Part shown: piece by piece, positions 22,362 to 32,678 of the stretch | How positions within the stretch are numbered: the stretch's first letter is position 1 | How the letters are laid out: the number at the start of each line of letters is the position of its first letter | Assembly (NCBI GenBank): GCA_022376465.1 | Contig: JACDTU010000003.1 | Location: 682,001 to 746,000, forward strand | Direction: 5' to 3' | DNA from: Cubamyces lactineus | Lineage: Eukaryota > Basidiomycota > Agaricomycetes > Polyporales > Polyporaceae | Length of the DNA: 64,000 bases | The notes under the pieces: model-generated | What the model saw: only the letters and a program-made list of their open reading frames with translations | Told to the model about the DNA's origin: nothing | Database searches by the model: none | Translations under genes and position numbers: made by a program

Positions 22362-24027
22362 TCAATGAGAGTTAGGAATGCCAGGCTTATGGGTTGCGGC
22401 AGCAAGCATTGCAATGATAGACTGTACAACTTGTTCATCGTCCTCCAAGTTCCCTTCCACGTCTGTACAAGCATCTACCTTTGCAGGTGGCTCATCACCG
22501 TACATGCTGTCCCTGTAGCGCTGAGGTCTAGGAACGTTTTCGCGACGAGGGCGATCACGCGCTATGCTAGAACCTCCCACTGGCTCATGACGATTTCGCT
22601 GATGGGTAGAACGTGGTGGAGGAACAGCAGGTGGTGGATCAGGTTGTTGCGGAGGAGGGGGAGCAGGTTGCTCTGGAGGTGCAGGAGGCGCAGGAGGTGC
22701 GGCCTCCGGGAGAGGAATAGGAAGAGGGATATCAATCTCGAAGTTTTCAGGCTCAGCATTGGAGGCATTGTCTGAAGGGACTTCTTGATCTGAGAACGGA
22801 CTATCGCCTGGGGTAACAGGACGATTGCCAGGAATCTTACGTGCAGGAAAAGACTCTTCGTCGAAGATCACATCGCGAGATACGACGATAGAGTGGGTGG
22901 CTGGATTCCAGAATTTATACCCCTTGGAACCCTGCTCATACTCGACAAAGATCATCTCGACAGCCTTCTTGTCGAGTTTCCCTTTGCGCTTATCCTTTTG
23001 CACGTGAACGTAGGCTTTGCAGCCAAAAACGCAGAAATAGGACACATCAGGGATGGTCCCATCCCACAGAGTGATGGGGCATCGCCATTTCAGGCGACGC
23101 ATAGGCTGACAATTATAGATATGAACAGCTGCCTCGATAGCGAGTTGCCAGAAACCATGACTAAGTCCAGCGTGGTGAAGCATAGACAGAGCCTTCTCAG
23201 TGATTGTACGGTTCCAGCGTTCAGCGCGTCCATTCTGCTGAGGCGAATCAGGCATGGTTTTGTGGTGCTCAATCCCTAGACTGCGGAGAAGCTCAGAGAA
23301 CTCGTTTGACGTGTACTCCCCACCACGATCAGAGCGGACTCGCTTGATTTTCCTCCCGGTTTGATTCTCAGCCCAAGCCTTGAAGTCCTTGAACGCTTTG
23401 AAGGCATCCGACTTGTACTTCAGGAAATAAGCACGGGCAAGACCGGAGTAGTCATCAATGAAGCTAGCGAAGTACTTGAATCCGCTGCCAACTGACGCAG
23501 TGCGCATTGGCCCATCAAGATCAGTGTGGACGAGTTCGAGAGGCTCAGTTGCACGCTTTTCTGATGGCGGGAAAGGGAGTCTGTGGGATTTGCCAAAGGC
23601 ACAACCCTCACACGGTTCATCATCCGCGGGATCAAGCTGGTCAACACCCTTTACGTTCTTAGGCAGGTGGTGAAGAGGCTCCTTGCCTGCATGACCAAAG
23701 CGACGATGCCAGGTCTTATAACTGCGAACGTTGAGGTGGACGTGCCTGTTTAGGATAATCTCCAGAGTCAAATCATAGAGATTGCTCGCAGGATTGTACG
23801 GTGCCTCAAGGATCTTTCGACCCTTGATGTGAATCGTCGAGCCTGAGTCGACCAGCTGCTGCTGTAGAAATAATGCATTACGAACAGGTAGTTCCTCTGC
23901 ACCGTTATACAAATAAACCTGGCTGGTTCCTAATACTTTACGAACGCCCGGGGTTTCCGGGACAGCCTCCGTAGGTCCAGCTCGGCTTCTCGGCTGCCCT
24001 CCCAATATGGTAGGTGGCCCGGCAGGC
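22362..24027 (-). pseudogene. Copia Pol, pre-integrase and integrase part
   Basis: The frame carries the gag-pre-integrase zinc region (WHRRFGHAG, then CEGCAFGKSH). The integrase core follows, with HTDLDGPM, IDDYSGLARAYF, VRSDRGGEYTSNEF and HHKTMPDSPQQNGRAERWNR. Next come FGCKAYVHV and a long Pro/Ala-rich linker before the stop. The frame ends in TGA at 22362-22364, directly followed in frame by the reverse transcriptase part. There is no ATG at the upstream end; the frame runs into unrelated sequence, consistent with loss of gag and protease. Confidence 0.85.
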
Positions 24028-24291
24028 GCTCAATTCGCCTTCCACTGTCGCCGGTAGCTCAGATCCGCCCGATCTACTCCCGATCAGGTAGGTATATAGG
24101 CGCCTATTTATGTCTATTTTGTTCCCTTTGTTTCTGCTCATATGGGTGCTTGCTCCAGCTCCACCGTTCAGAGCGCTAAAGGTCCTTGTTCACGTTACTT
24201 GGGCGCTTATGGCATATGTTCGACTCGTTCGGGCGCTTATTCACTCGTCCTGACGTCGCCTAAGGCGCTTAATTAGGTAGAAACATAGAAT
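24028..24291. other. Spacer between copia remnant and KDZ gene
   Basis: 264 bp with repeated gggcgctta/gcgctta words and no gene. It could contain the edge of the copia remnant or the end of a KDZ element; no terminal repeat was proven. Confidence 0.4.
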
Positions 24292-27084
24292 TCATGGTAT
24301 ATGTAAATCAGACTTGTCCGTAGGCTGTAGCACATCGCACACAGGTGCTGCTGGTGGTTCTACATCACTACAGTCCTTGCTTTGCCATTCTGGACCGCTC
24401 CCACCCTTCGCTGCCACCGCCTGTTCATAGCATACCCGCTCAAATGTATCCCTCATTGTGATGCGGATCTGTGCCTGCCGGTGTGCGTAAGCGGTTATGC
24501 CTTCCTGTACCTCCGAAGAGACGTCAGCTATAGGACTCGTCGCAAAGGCCTGCCACTGGGATGCCTCGTGCTGCAACGTCGCAAGGACACGTCGCATCTC
24601 CTCTGGTAGGAGCTCAGTCTCCTCCTTCCAATGGAGTGCTCTCGCACGGGCCTTCAGCCACTCGATCCGTAGGGACTCAACATGCGCACGGTTGCCGGAC
24701 GTGTCAGAGGCGTTCCAAATCCAAGACATCTTCTTCCGTCCTTCTCCAGGCCCAGAGCTTGCGCTTTGACGCTGACGCTGCAGCACACTTTGGGGCTCGT
24801 CATCGCCAACGCCCCGTACATCCTCATCGTGCAAGACTTGAAACTCCAGCTCCCAAGCACCGGGGCCTTCAAGACTCAGTCGAGCCTGGCGTGCACGGCG
24901 GTATCGAGCTGCTGCACGATCTCGTCGTACTCGTTGCTGCGCCAGTTCGGCCTGTGCCCGTGTGTTGGGGCCCTGATTCCGCACGTTGGCTTTCTTGTAC
25001 CGGTACAGGTGGTCCAGGGTATGGAGTTTGTTCCGTACATCCTGGAGGGAGTCCCGACATTGCGCCGCACGTAAGCGTAGTTCGAGCTGGACCACAGCAT
25101 CGGTGCAAAGGGTTGAACGATGGGCCGTAGCGAAGTCAGAGGGTAGACCGAGCCGCACGCCTTCGATGTGCTCGACATCAGTGCGTGCTTCCGGCATCTG
25201 GGAGAGGAGCGGTAGGGCAGCAGGCATATACACTGCCTGCAGATCCCGGAACTTCTGGAGTCGTCGTCGGAGTGCAGTTCGTCGCTCAAAGAGGACGGGA
25301 AGCTCAGAGGCCAGAGCCTTCTTCGCATCCTGCTGGAGCCGGCACCTAACACAATGTTAGCATAATGTACCGTACACCGAGGGGACCGGACGTACTGTTG
25401 ATCCTCGATGTCCAATCCCATCGTAATGAAACCTAGTACGCTGACCTCATGTTGAGCGACATATCCCGGAGCGGCACTTGCAGCCTGCTCCTCCTCTGCT
25501 AACGTGCGCCGCACATCAGACTCTGTGGGCCCTGGGGGATAAAGGACGCGGTATGAGCCCATCAGCATGTTGCCAGTACCGCAAGTGGACAAACCGTCAG
25601 AAATGAGCATGTACGGATCATCCAGCGAAGTGTCTTTCTCCCAGGCAACGACGGCGGCCGTCCAACGCTTGATGTGTTTCCGCTTGAGTGATGCGCTAAG
25701 GACGATGAATAGCTCCATATGTTCAGCCTCCTCCCGTAGAGCAAGGCGTAAACGATCGCGCAGGGTCCACGCTGTTTGAACGGTGAGAAAGTATCCCGCA
25801 CCAGAGAACGAGTGGACTTACCCAAGGTGACATATTTGCGCCAATTCGCGTACCCCCACTGATCCTCCAGCATGCCCTGCCTCTGCCCAGGCCCCATCAT
25901 CTTGGTACTTGTCGCAATTGGCTGGATCCACCACCAGCGCCGCTCAATGCCTTCTCCATCTGTTCGACCAGCGCCGGGACGGTAGTTCATCGAGAACTTG
26001 GAGTGATCGATTTGCTTATGGCTATAGTAATGCAACTTCGGGATAGAATGCTCGGTGTCGTCGGGGACCTCGACGCGCACATGGGCCGGGAATACTGCAA
26101 GGCGATCCTTCAGGCCCTTGCTCCACTGACACGCAATATCGTAGCTGACGTGCTTGTGAACCGACGGATGGTGTAACATAGACGACGCGAAGACATAGTC
26201 CATATTTACATATCTACGTAGAGACGGTTAGACGCAACAGTCAGAAAAGCAATCAGGGACTCACTTCTCCCCCTTCTGCGTATCACCAACACCGTTGGGC
26301 AGCATGAACTCATGCCGCGCACACACCACCGCGCCGACCCCCGTCGCAGCGTAACCCTTGTGGAACTTGGTATTTGCGTGGTCGATCGCCGACAGGCCGG
26401 TACACGTGCTCATCTACACCATTGCGCGATCAGTGCCATTCAGCAGGACGTCGAGGCAACCACATACCTCCTCTTGCTCAGCATATGCTGCCAAAACCTC
26501 GCGGTATTTCGTATCTTCAACGAAGTAACCCCATCCGCTGCCAAGGATGGGGTCCTTCTGCTCGTTCGACACCGCCCGGCGTTTCAAACGAAAGCAGGCA
26601 TCCATAGCGATGCTCAGTGTGTATAGATATCTGAACCGCACGTTAACAAGCGACCCAAAGAAGGTAGATGGAAAAACTCACCGGCGGTCCTCTGGGGCCC
26701 TATCCCAACCAGTGGGCAAGTTCACGCCCGGCCTTGGGCATGCAGGGCAAACCACAGCGAGCTCGCCCGCTGTCGTCGCCTTCACACCCCCTGGACAGTG
26801 GCCTCGACCCGCCCGTTTGAGTCGCTTCAGAAACCTCCACTGCGATACGATCCGCATGAAGACCTTGTAGCGGTCTTGCAGGTGGATGGTTCCGGTGTTG
26901 TCGGTCAGACGGAGGAGGGATTGATAGTAGTCAAACATCGAGATCTTGCCTTGAAGGCTTTGTATGTGGTAATGTTCAAGAAGACGATACGTCAGGACGG
27001 TATTTGGCTCAGTCTCGGTGGCAGGGTAGAGGCGGCGGCGATGGAGTTGCTGGGAGGATGTTCCGGCGAGGCCAGCGCGCTCGC
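24292..27084 (-). pseudogene. CxC2-KDZ transposase gene, 3' part (cut by Gypsy-1)
   Basis: Minus-strand exons 27084-26682 (first five bases are the duplicated target site), 26630-26468, 26413-26265, 26213-25822, 25771-25396 and 25345-24292 encode residues from about 254 to 1096 of a Kyakuja-Dileera-Zisupton transposase. Key blocks are SLLRLTDNTG, a CPAC zinc motif, DPILGSGWGYFVE, STCTGLSAIDHANTKFHKGY, CARHEFMLPNGVGDTQKGE, NMDYVFAS, SYDIACQWS and the GRTDGEGIERRWW signature (about residue 575). Acidic residues in these blocks are the likely RNase H-fold catalytic residues. A helical C-terminal region follows. All junctions keep frame and no stop occurs, so apart from the insertion the gene looks intact. 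Upstream exons are at 35991-36853. Confidence 0.88.
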
Positions 27085-27627
27085 TGTTACGCTTTCGAGC
27101 GTGACTCTTAAACTATCAAGCCTTAAGACGTCAATGAATAGAGAGCTTGTATCTATTCAGCTACTAGCCCTAGCTTGTCGAAGATAAGCGCGTAGTAGTA
27201 TTTACAGTTGAAAGCGAGTTAACGAGCAATCCGAGTTCGTATTTCGCGAAGAGACTGAAAGCTGAGGGTCGCTCTATGGCGTCGCCTCTTATATACATGT
27301 ATGCAGGCCTGTAGACGGAATGTTCTAGCGTATACACGGACTTTCTGGTACGTAGTAGTCAGCGCTAGTCGAACCTAGTAACACTGTGGCAGTGCTGCTG
27401 TGGACTGTGCAGAAGCGCCTGTGCACTGCGCGGAATTAACTGTGCACTGTGCAGAAGTGACTGTGCATAGAAAGTCCTAGAGTGTCCTAGATAATACGAG
27501 ACCATTCCTGTCTTATAGAACCGTAGCTAGAATCCTAGAGTCCGCCATATCTGTATCGTACAGAGATCGAAGCAGATACTGTACCAGTTCGTAAAGTTCG
27601 TAACACGCCTATCGTACATTCGTAACA
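27085..27627 (-). repeat. Gypsy-1 3' LTR
   Basis: 543 bp with TGTTACG...CGTAACA ends, identical by eye to 35448-35990. It contains GTGCAC-rich U3 repeats and a TATA box followed 32 nt later by the predicted transcript start. Confidence 0.95.
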
Positions 27628-27628
27628 T

Positions 27629-27645
27629 TAGCTCCCCCTCCGCTG
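27629..27645 (-). other. Gypsy-1 polypurine tract
   Basis: The minus-strand sequence cagcggagggggagcta lies just before the 3' LTR and is kept in all three copies. It is the expected primer for plus-strand DNA synthesis. Confidence 0.8.
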
Positions 27646-27661
27646 AAGGTCGTCCTCGACC

Positions 27662-28957
27662 TTAGGCATGCACAATAATGTTCTGGTTTCTCTCGACAAC
27701 CTCAGGACGGAAGACGTCCAACGAGATCTCGACGAGGTCAGACTCATTACCTACCGCCCGAATGCAGTCCCACTGCGCCGACTCTGCCGCCGACATGCCT
27801 AGAGCCTGGCGATAAGTTGTCGGGGTACGCTCTGCTTCGATCTTGAAAGCAGGAAAATTACCTTGACGAGCGATGACATCGTCGATAAGAAGTGCTGCCG
27901 CCATGGTGGTCCGAACAGAAGCCTCCGGCCATCGAAGGTGGTATGCGACCATAATGCGAGTAATCGAGATGCCGAAGGGGTTGTTGGGAACGACAAAGAT
28001 GTCGCCGTTGGAGTTGACATATCCGAGTCGATCTTCACCGGTTCCTCGAAAAAACCCGCAACGTCCTCGGGGTTCCTCGACGTTCTTAGTGAGCGTTGTC
28101 GGGGGAGGAGGAGGAGGAGAGGGCGCCCTGACTGCGACCTTCAAAGCCTCATGGAACTCCTCTTCAAGGAGCTCATCGACTTCGTCGACCGTGCTAAGCT
28201 CGAGGTGTTCGAGCTCAGGTAAGAGGTCGAAAGACTCAACCTCGGAATAGGATGAGTCGGAACTGGAGGAGGTCAGGGAAGGAGTCGACTCTTGGGTAGA
28301 AGTCTGACCCCATTTGATAGCTTCCTCTTCAGGGTCGGGGGTGGATACCTTCCAGGGATCAGTCGAAGGAATTGACCATCCGCCGACTGAACTCACATCT
28401 GCGTCTTCATCCTCATCTACCTCAATAGCCTCCGGGTAATCGTCGAGGCGCTGCGGCCAAAAGATATGCCCCCAGCTGTGAGTGCCGTGTTGGTTGCGAA
28501 GGGGCATGAGATCCGAGAGAGCCCCCGCGATCTGGGGGTTAGCGAGCATAGAGAGTACTTTCTCTGCCGCTTGGATCACCGCTTGGTACACCTCGTTTGC
28601 TACCTGGTCTACCTTCTTCTTCTCCGACCTAGGAGCCGACGTTCTCTTATTGTAGTTGACGAGAACTCCATAAGAGGGAGCGGCTCTAGCGAGAGAGCGG
28701 TAGATGTCGATGAGGTCCTTGACCTCGGGAAGATGAGCGATCCTTGCCTCGACGTGACTATAGAGGTCAGGGTGAACGATGACCCAGCCGATGCGGTCGG
28801 CGAGGGTGCCTTCATCGTTGGCCGAGACGGTGTGTCGAGGAAGGTGGTTATAAAAAACCGTTCGTCGTTCGCGGATGAAGTTGGGGGGACGAGGGATGTT
28901 ACGCCTGGAAGCCTCAGAGAAACGGCGACCAGTGAGCTGAGTGCGAGTGTAGACCAT
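27662..28957 (-). CDS. Gypsy-1 ORF-D, unknown accessory protein
   Basis: 431 residues from an ATG at 28957, starting MVYTRTQLTGRRFSEASRRN, placed between pol and the 3' LTR where envelope genes sit in some retroelements. No signal peptide or membrane segment is visible. The N-terminal half is basic and helical (RERRTVFYNHLPRHTV, LADRIGWVIVHPDLYSHVEA). An acidic Ser-rich linker follows (residues about 180-270), then a Pro run, then a conserved C-terminal domain (GRCGFFRGTGEDRLGYVNS, IMVAYHLRWPEASVRTTMAA, GMSAAESAQWDCIRAVGNES). It is open in all three copies, with most change in the acidic linker. I do not recognise the family. Confidence 0.85.
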   Translation of the reverse strand: MVYTRTQLTGRRFSEASRRNIPRPPNFIRERRTVFYNHLPRHTVSANDEGTLADRIGWVIVHPDLYSHVEARIAHLPEVKDLIDIYRSLARAAPSYGVLVNYNKRTSAPRSEKKKVDQVANEVYQAVIQAAEKVLSMLANPQIAGALSDLMPLRNQHGTHSWGHIFWPQRLDDYPEAIEVDEDEDADVSSVGGWSIPSTDPWKVSTPDPEEEAIKWGQTSTQESTPSLTSSSSDSSYSEVESFDLLPELEHLELSTVDEVDELLEEEFHEALKVAVRAPSPPPPPPTTLTKNVEEPRGRCGFFRGTGEDRLGYVNSNGDIFVVPNNPFGISITRIMVAYHLRWPEASVRTTMAAALLIDDVIARQGNFPAFKIEAERTPTTYRQALGMSAAESAQWDCIRAVGNESDLVEISLDVFRPEVVERNQNIIVHA

Positions 28958-29024
28958 TGTGAATATATGAGAAATTGTTCAGAAAATTGGAAGAAATATT
29001 TCAGTGGGGAGTGGGTTGAGTCTT

Positions 29025-32000
29025 TCACGACAACTTGTGCCTCTTCTTATAGTTGCGCAAGATCGACTGCGCATTCTTGAGATGTTTTTCTGGTTCCCAA
29101 GAATTTTCCGACGCGGGCCAACCCTTCCAAGCCACTAGGTACTGTTTTCGGGTACCTCGGGTACGGTGGCTTAGGATTGCTTCTACCTCCCATTCCTCTC
29201 CTTCCGTCGAGTCTGGAGTGGGAATCGGTGGAGGTCGGACGTAGTCTGGTCCATGTTCCTTAGTTGTGTGGTACGGGGTCAGTAGCGCTGCGTGGAAGAC
29301 AGGGTGTATCTTCCATTTCTCCGGGAGTTTTAACTTAAATGTAACCGGTCCCAAGACCTTGACGATCGTGAACGGTCCCACTCGTTTTGGAATTAACTTC
29401 CTGGAGACATATGGAAGCCTGAGGTTCTTTGTATCGAGAAGAACCTTGTCTCCAAGCTTCAGCGGAACTTGAGCAGCGGGGAGCCTTCTTGACATAGCTG
29501 CGGCGGCCTGCGCGTGCGCAGCTATTGTATTCTCCCTGGCTTCCTGAAGACTTTGAAGCCTCTGCTCCGTACTTGGATGCTTTGGGGTTGTTCGGACTGT
29601 CCCAACGGCCTCTGGCTGAAACCCGTAGAGTAGCTCAAACGGGGATTTTCCCGTGACAGAGTGTGTCCGCTGATTGTGCGCGAATTCGAATTGAGGCAGC
29701 AGTTTGGCCCAGTTCTCCGGATTATTAGCACAGTAGAGCCGAAGTGCTAAGTCGAGTTCTTGATTTACTCGCTCCGTTTCCCCATCTGTCTGAGGATGGT
29801 AGGCCGTGCTGAGTGCCGTTTCAATTCCGAGGCTGTTGTGTAATTCTTTGAATGCCTTGGAGATGAATTGCGGTCCTCGATCCGAGATGACCTTCGCGGG
29901 TAGTCCGAATCTGCGATATACATCCCTTTGCAGAATATCCATGGCTCCTTCAGCCGTAATATTCTTGGTGCAAGGGGAAAATACTGCTGCCTTGGATACA
30001 TCATGGTCGACTACCACTTGAATGGCATTAAATCCATCCGACTCTGGTAGATCCGTGATATAATCCATGGTAATTGTCCGAAAAGGCCTAGTATCCCCAC
30101 TGTGTTGAATGGGAATTAAGCCTGGTTTAATGGGATGCGTATTGACCTTGCTTGTTTGGCAAGCGGCGCAACCTTTGACGTATTGCACAATGAATTTCCG
30201 CATGCCTGGCCACATATATTCCCGTTTAACCAGATCGTAGGTTTTCTGGACTCCTGGGTGTCCCATAATTGGTGCGTCGTGATGCATCTTGACTATATCA
30301 CGATACAATTGATTATCTGGTGGAACGTATACCCTGTTCCTGTACAGGAGTATTCCGTCGTCGTCGGACCAATCTTCTGGTTTGCCGAACTCTGGGCGTT
30401 TGGTAGCCTTTCCTTTTAGAGTAATGTACTCTACTACCGAGTTGTCCCGTAGCTTGCTATCACGGATGCGCTCTTGTAGCTCAACGTTGACAGCTTTGGC
30501 AAAAAGTTCTGGCCCTAATAATACGACGTCCTTATTGTCATTTTCCCCCCCGTCATGCCCTGATCTCCGAGAAAGGGCGTCTGCTTGAGTGAGGGATTTT
30601 CCGGGTTGGTGCTTGATTACGATGTTGAATTCCGAGAGGAATAAATGCCATCGCGCCTGTCTGCGATTTAACTTCTGCGCCGTACGGAAATAGGTCAGAT
30701 TTTTGTGATCTGATAGAATTTCTGTAGGGTGTGGGGAGCCCTGCAAAAAATGCCGCCACGCTTCGAGAGCTCGAACAATGGCCAACAATTCCCTATCATA
30801 AATCTGATAGTTCCGTTCTGCAGGAGTAAAGGACTTGGACAAATAGGCACAAGGATGCCATAGTCCGTCCTCTCCTTGCTGTCGTAGTACAGCACCTGTT
30901 GCGACTTTAGAAGCATCGCACTCAATCTGAAATGGTTTCTCCGGATCCGGGATTTGCAGGATCGGTTCTTCAGTAAACCGCTTCTTGAGTGTGTCGAATG
31001 CTTTCTGACAATCAGGGGTCCACAGAAAAGGCTGGTCCTTCTTGGTTAATTCCGTGAGGGGTCGGACTATCTTTGAATAATCCCGAATGAACCGTCGGTA
31101 GAAATTACCGAACCCTAGGAATGCCTGAACCTGCTTGACTGTTTTCGGTGGTTCCCACTCGATAATTGCCTTGAGCTTTACTGGATCCATAGCGACTACC
31201 CCTGGCCGAATTATTGATCCTAGGAATTCGACTTCTTGTCTGTCGAATTCGCATTTTTCCGCCTTAAGGAATAGATCACTGTCTTGAAGTCGCTTTAAAG
31301 CTCTTCGCGTGCGTTCGTGGTGATCCTTGACATTGTCTGAGAATATTAGGATGTCGTCCATGTAAATGACCATCCATCCTTCCTGGAGCATGTCTCGGAA
31401 GAGGTCGTTCATCATGTTCTGGAATGTGGCCGGTGCATTGCACAGACCAAAAAACATGACTGTTGGTTCGAACAATCCGCTGGGTGTTATAAACGCAGCT
31501 TTCCACTCATCGCCCTCCTTGATGCGAACATTATTGTACCCTGCTCGCACGTCGAGTTTGGTGAATATTGTGGCCCCCTTCAGCCGGTCAATGATGTCGC
31601 TAATGAGCGGCAAGGGATATGCGTTTTTGATAGTCCCCTCGTTAAGAGCCCTGTAGTCTTGAACAGGTCGAAGACTCCCATCCTTCTTGGTGACAAAGAA
31701 AAATGGCGAGGCTAGTGGAGACTTGGATTTTCGAATGTAGCCCTTCTCGAGGTTCTCCGCAATGAATTTATCGAGTTCTATACGTTCCGTATAGGTCAGA
31801 GGGTAGATTTTCCTCCAAGACCCTTTGGTATGATGGTCGAAGTCCTTCTTGAATTCGATAGCATGGTCCCATGGTCTCGAGGGCGGAAATCTACTTGCTG
31901 CCTTTTTCTCAAAGACCTGTCGATAGTCCTTTACAAAATCAGGTAGGATTTCGTCCAAGGTCTTCTCCTTCTGGTCTTTCTTTGCTGCTATAGCTATCTC

Positions 32001-32678
32001 CGTAGACTTATTAATCTTTCGGATTTTCTTCCTGCGGTACCATAGCTCGATGGCCCTCGAAGGATTAAATGTAAGCCTTTCAGAGTCTGGGTCTGCGTCG
32101 TCCTCGTCCGGTATAGCACGTACGAACGATACGACCAGATCTTGATTTTGAGGTTTTACTGGGAAATTCCACAGCATCCCTTCGGGTGGGTCGTGCTCGC
32201 ATTGGTATTTATGGATCTGCTGCTGCTTCTTGATAATATCCGACTTGAAAGTAATGCGTCCACTTTCCCAGTCGATATTAGGATTGTACTTGCGGATCCA
32301 TGGCATGCCGAATAAGACATCGTCCCGCCCAATGTCGGCCACATACCAATTTGTTGGGAGCTTCTTCCCGTGTAGATTAAATGTCCCCTCCACCCGATGG
32401 GTAATGGTTCCCATGCTATTAACGCTATCGTCCGCGTTCCGGAAAGTCAGAGTCTTCGGTAGTCTGACTGTCGGAAGATTGTACTTGTCCACAATCTTTT
32501 TATTGACGATCACGGCATCCGCACCAGTGTCGATGAGCCCCTTGATTTCGACGGCTTTGTCCTGAACCTGCATGTAACCGGGTATCAGCAGAGCACTGCG
32601 TCTCCGCTCTGTATTGGTTACAATAGTTACATGCAGTTCCTTGGGCAAGTCAGGCGTCGAGTCTGCTTGCCTGCCTAA
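29025..32678 (-). CDS. Gypsy-1 Pol polyprotein
   Basis: About 1,200 residues in the -1 frame relative to gag, entered by frameshifting at 32678-32684; there is no ATG near its start. Counting from 32648: aspartic protease with DTGA at about residue 40; reverse transcriptase with YMDD at about 430; RNase H (CDASKVATGAVL, DRELLAIVRAL, SDHKNLTYF); integrase with HHCC zinc finger (GHPGVQKTYDLVKREYMWPG, CAACQ) and DDE acids near 860, 921 and 957; GPY/F region (RVGPFTIVKVLGP, HPVFHAALL); and a C-terminal chromodomain (VEAILSHRTRGTRKQYLVAW, GWPASENSWEPEKHL). The chromodomain identifies a chromovirus and may direct integration to marked chromatin. Confidence 0.95.
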   Translation of the reverse strand, partial: LGRQADSTPDLPKELHVTIVTNTERRRSALLIPGYMQVQDKAVEIKGLIDTGADAVIVNKKIVDKYNLPTVRLPKTLTFRNADDSVNSMGTITHRVEGTFNLHGKKLPTNWYVADIGRDDVLFGMPWIRKYNPNIDWESGRITFKSDIIKKQQQIHKYQCEHDPPEGMLWNFPVKPQNQDLVVSFVRAIPDEDDADPDSERLTFNPSRAIELWYRRKKIRKINKSTEIAIAAKKDQKEKTLDEILPDFVKDYRQVFEKKAASRFPPSRPWDHAIEFKKDFDHHTKGSWRKIYPLTYTERIELDKFIAENLEKGYIRKSKSPLASPFFFVTKKDGSLRPVQDYRALNEGTIKNAYPLPLISDIIDRLKGATIFTKLDVRAGYNNVRIKEGDEWKAAFITPSGLFEPTVMFFGLCNAPATFQNMMNDLFRDMLQEGWMVIYMDDILIFSDNVKDHHERTRRALKRLQDSDLFLKAEKCEFDRQEVEFLGSIIRPGVVAMDPVKLKAIIEWEPPKTVKQVQAFLGFGNFYRRFIRDYSKIVRPLTELTKKDQPFLWTPDCQKAFDTLKKRFTEEPILQIPDPEKPFQIECDASKVATGAVLRQQGEDGLWHPCAYLSKSFTPAERNYQIYDRELLAIVRALEAWRHFLQGSPHPTEILSDHKNLTYFRTAQKLNRRQARWHLFLSEFNIVIKHQPGKSLTQADALSRRSGHDGGENDNKDVVLLGPELFAKAVNVELQERIRDSKLRDNSVVEYITLKGKATKRPEFGKPEDWSDDDGILLYRNRVYVPPDNQLYRDIVKMHHDAPIMGHPGVQKTYDLVKREYMWPGMRKFIVQYVKGCAACQTSKVNTHPIKPGLIPIQHSGDTRPFRTITMDYITDLPESDGFNAIQVVVDHDVSKAAVFSPCTKNITAEGAMDILQRDVYRRFGLPAKVISDRGPQFISKAFKELHNSLGIETALSTAYHPQTDGETERVNQELDLALRLYCANNPENWAKLLPQFEFAHNQRTHSVTGKSPFELLYGFQPEAVGTVRTTPKHPSTEQRLQSLQEARENTIAAHAQAAAAMSRRLPAAQVPLKLGDKVLLDTKNLRLPYVSRKLIPKRVGPFTIVKVLGPVTFKLKLPEKWKIHPVFHAALLTPYHTTKEHGPDYVRPPPIPTPDSTEGEEWEVEAILSHRTRGTRKQYLVAWKGWPASENSWEPEKHLKNAQSILRNYKKRHKLS

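Larger units (their letters stand above)
20163..24027 (-). mobile_element. Ty1/copia LTR retrotransposon, 5'-truncated
   Basis: The minus-strand element keeps the end of the protease/integrase linker, integrase, reverse transcriptase, RNase H, polypurine tract and 3' LTR. Gag, protease and the 5' LTR are absent. The pol-like frame fades at about 23945-24027. The order integrase before reverse transcriptase defines the copia superfamily. One in-frame TGA also breaks pol, so the copy is dead. Confidence 0.88.

Noticed and set aside
24040..24110. tRNA-like words (ggtagctcag) near the copia remnant
   Set aside because: No acceptor stem, anticodon arm or T-arm consensus could be formed around it.
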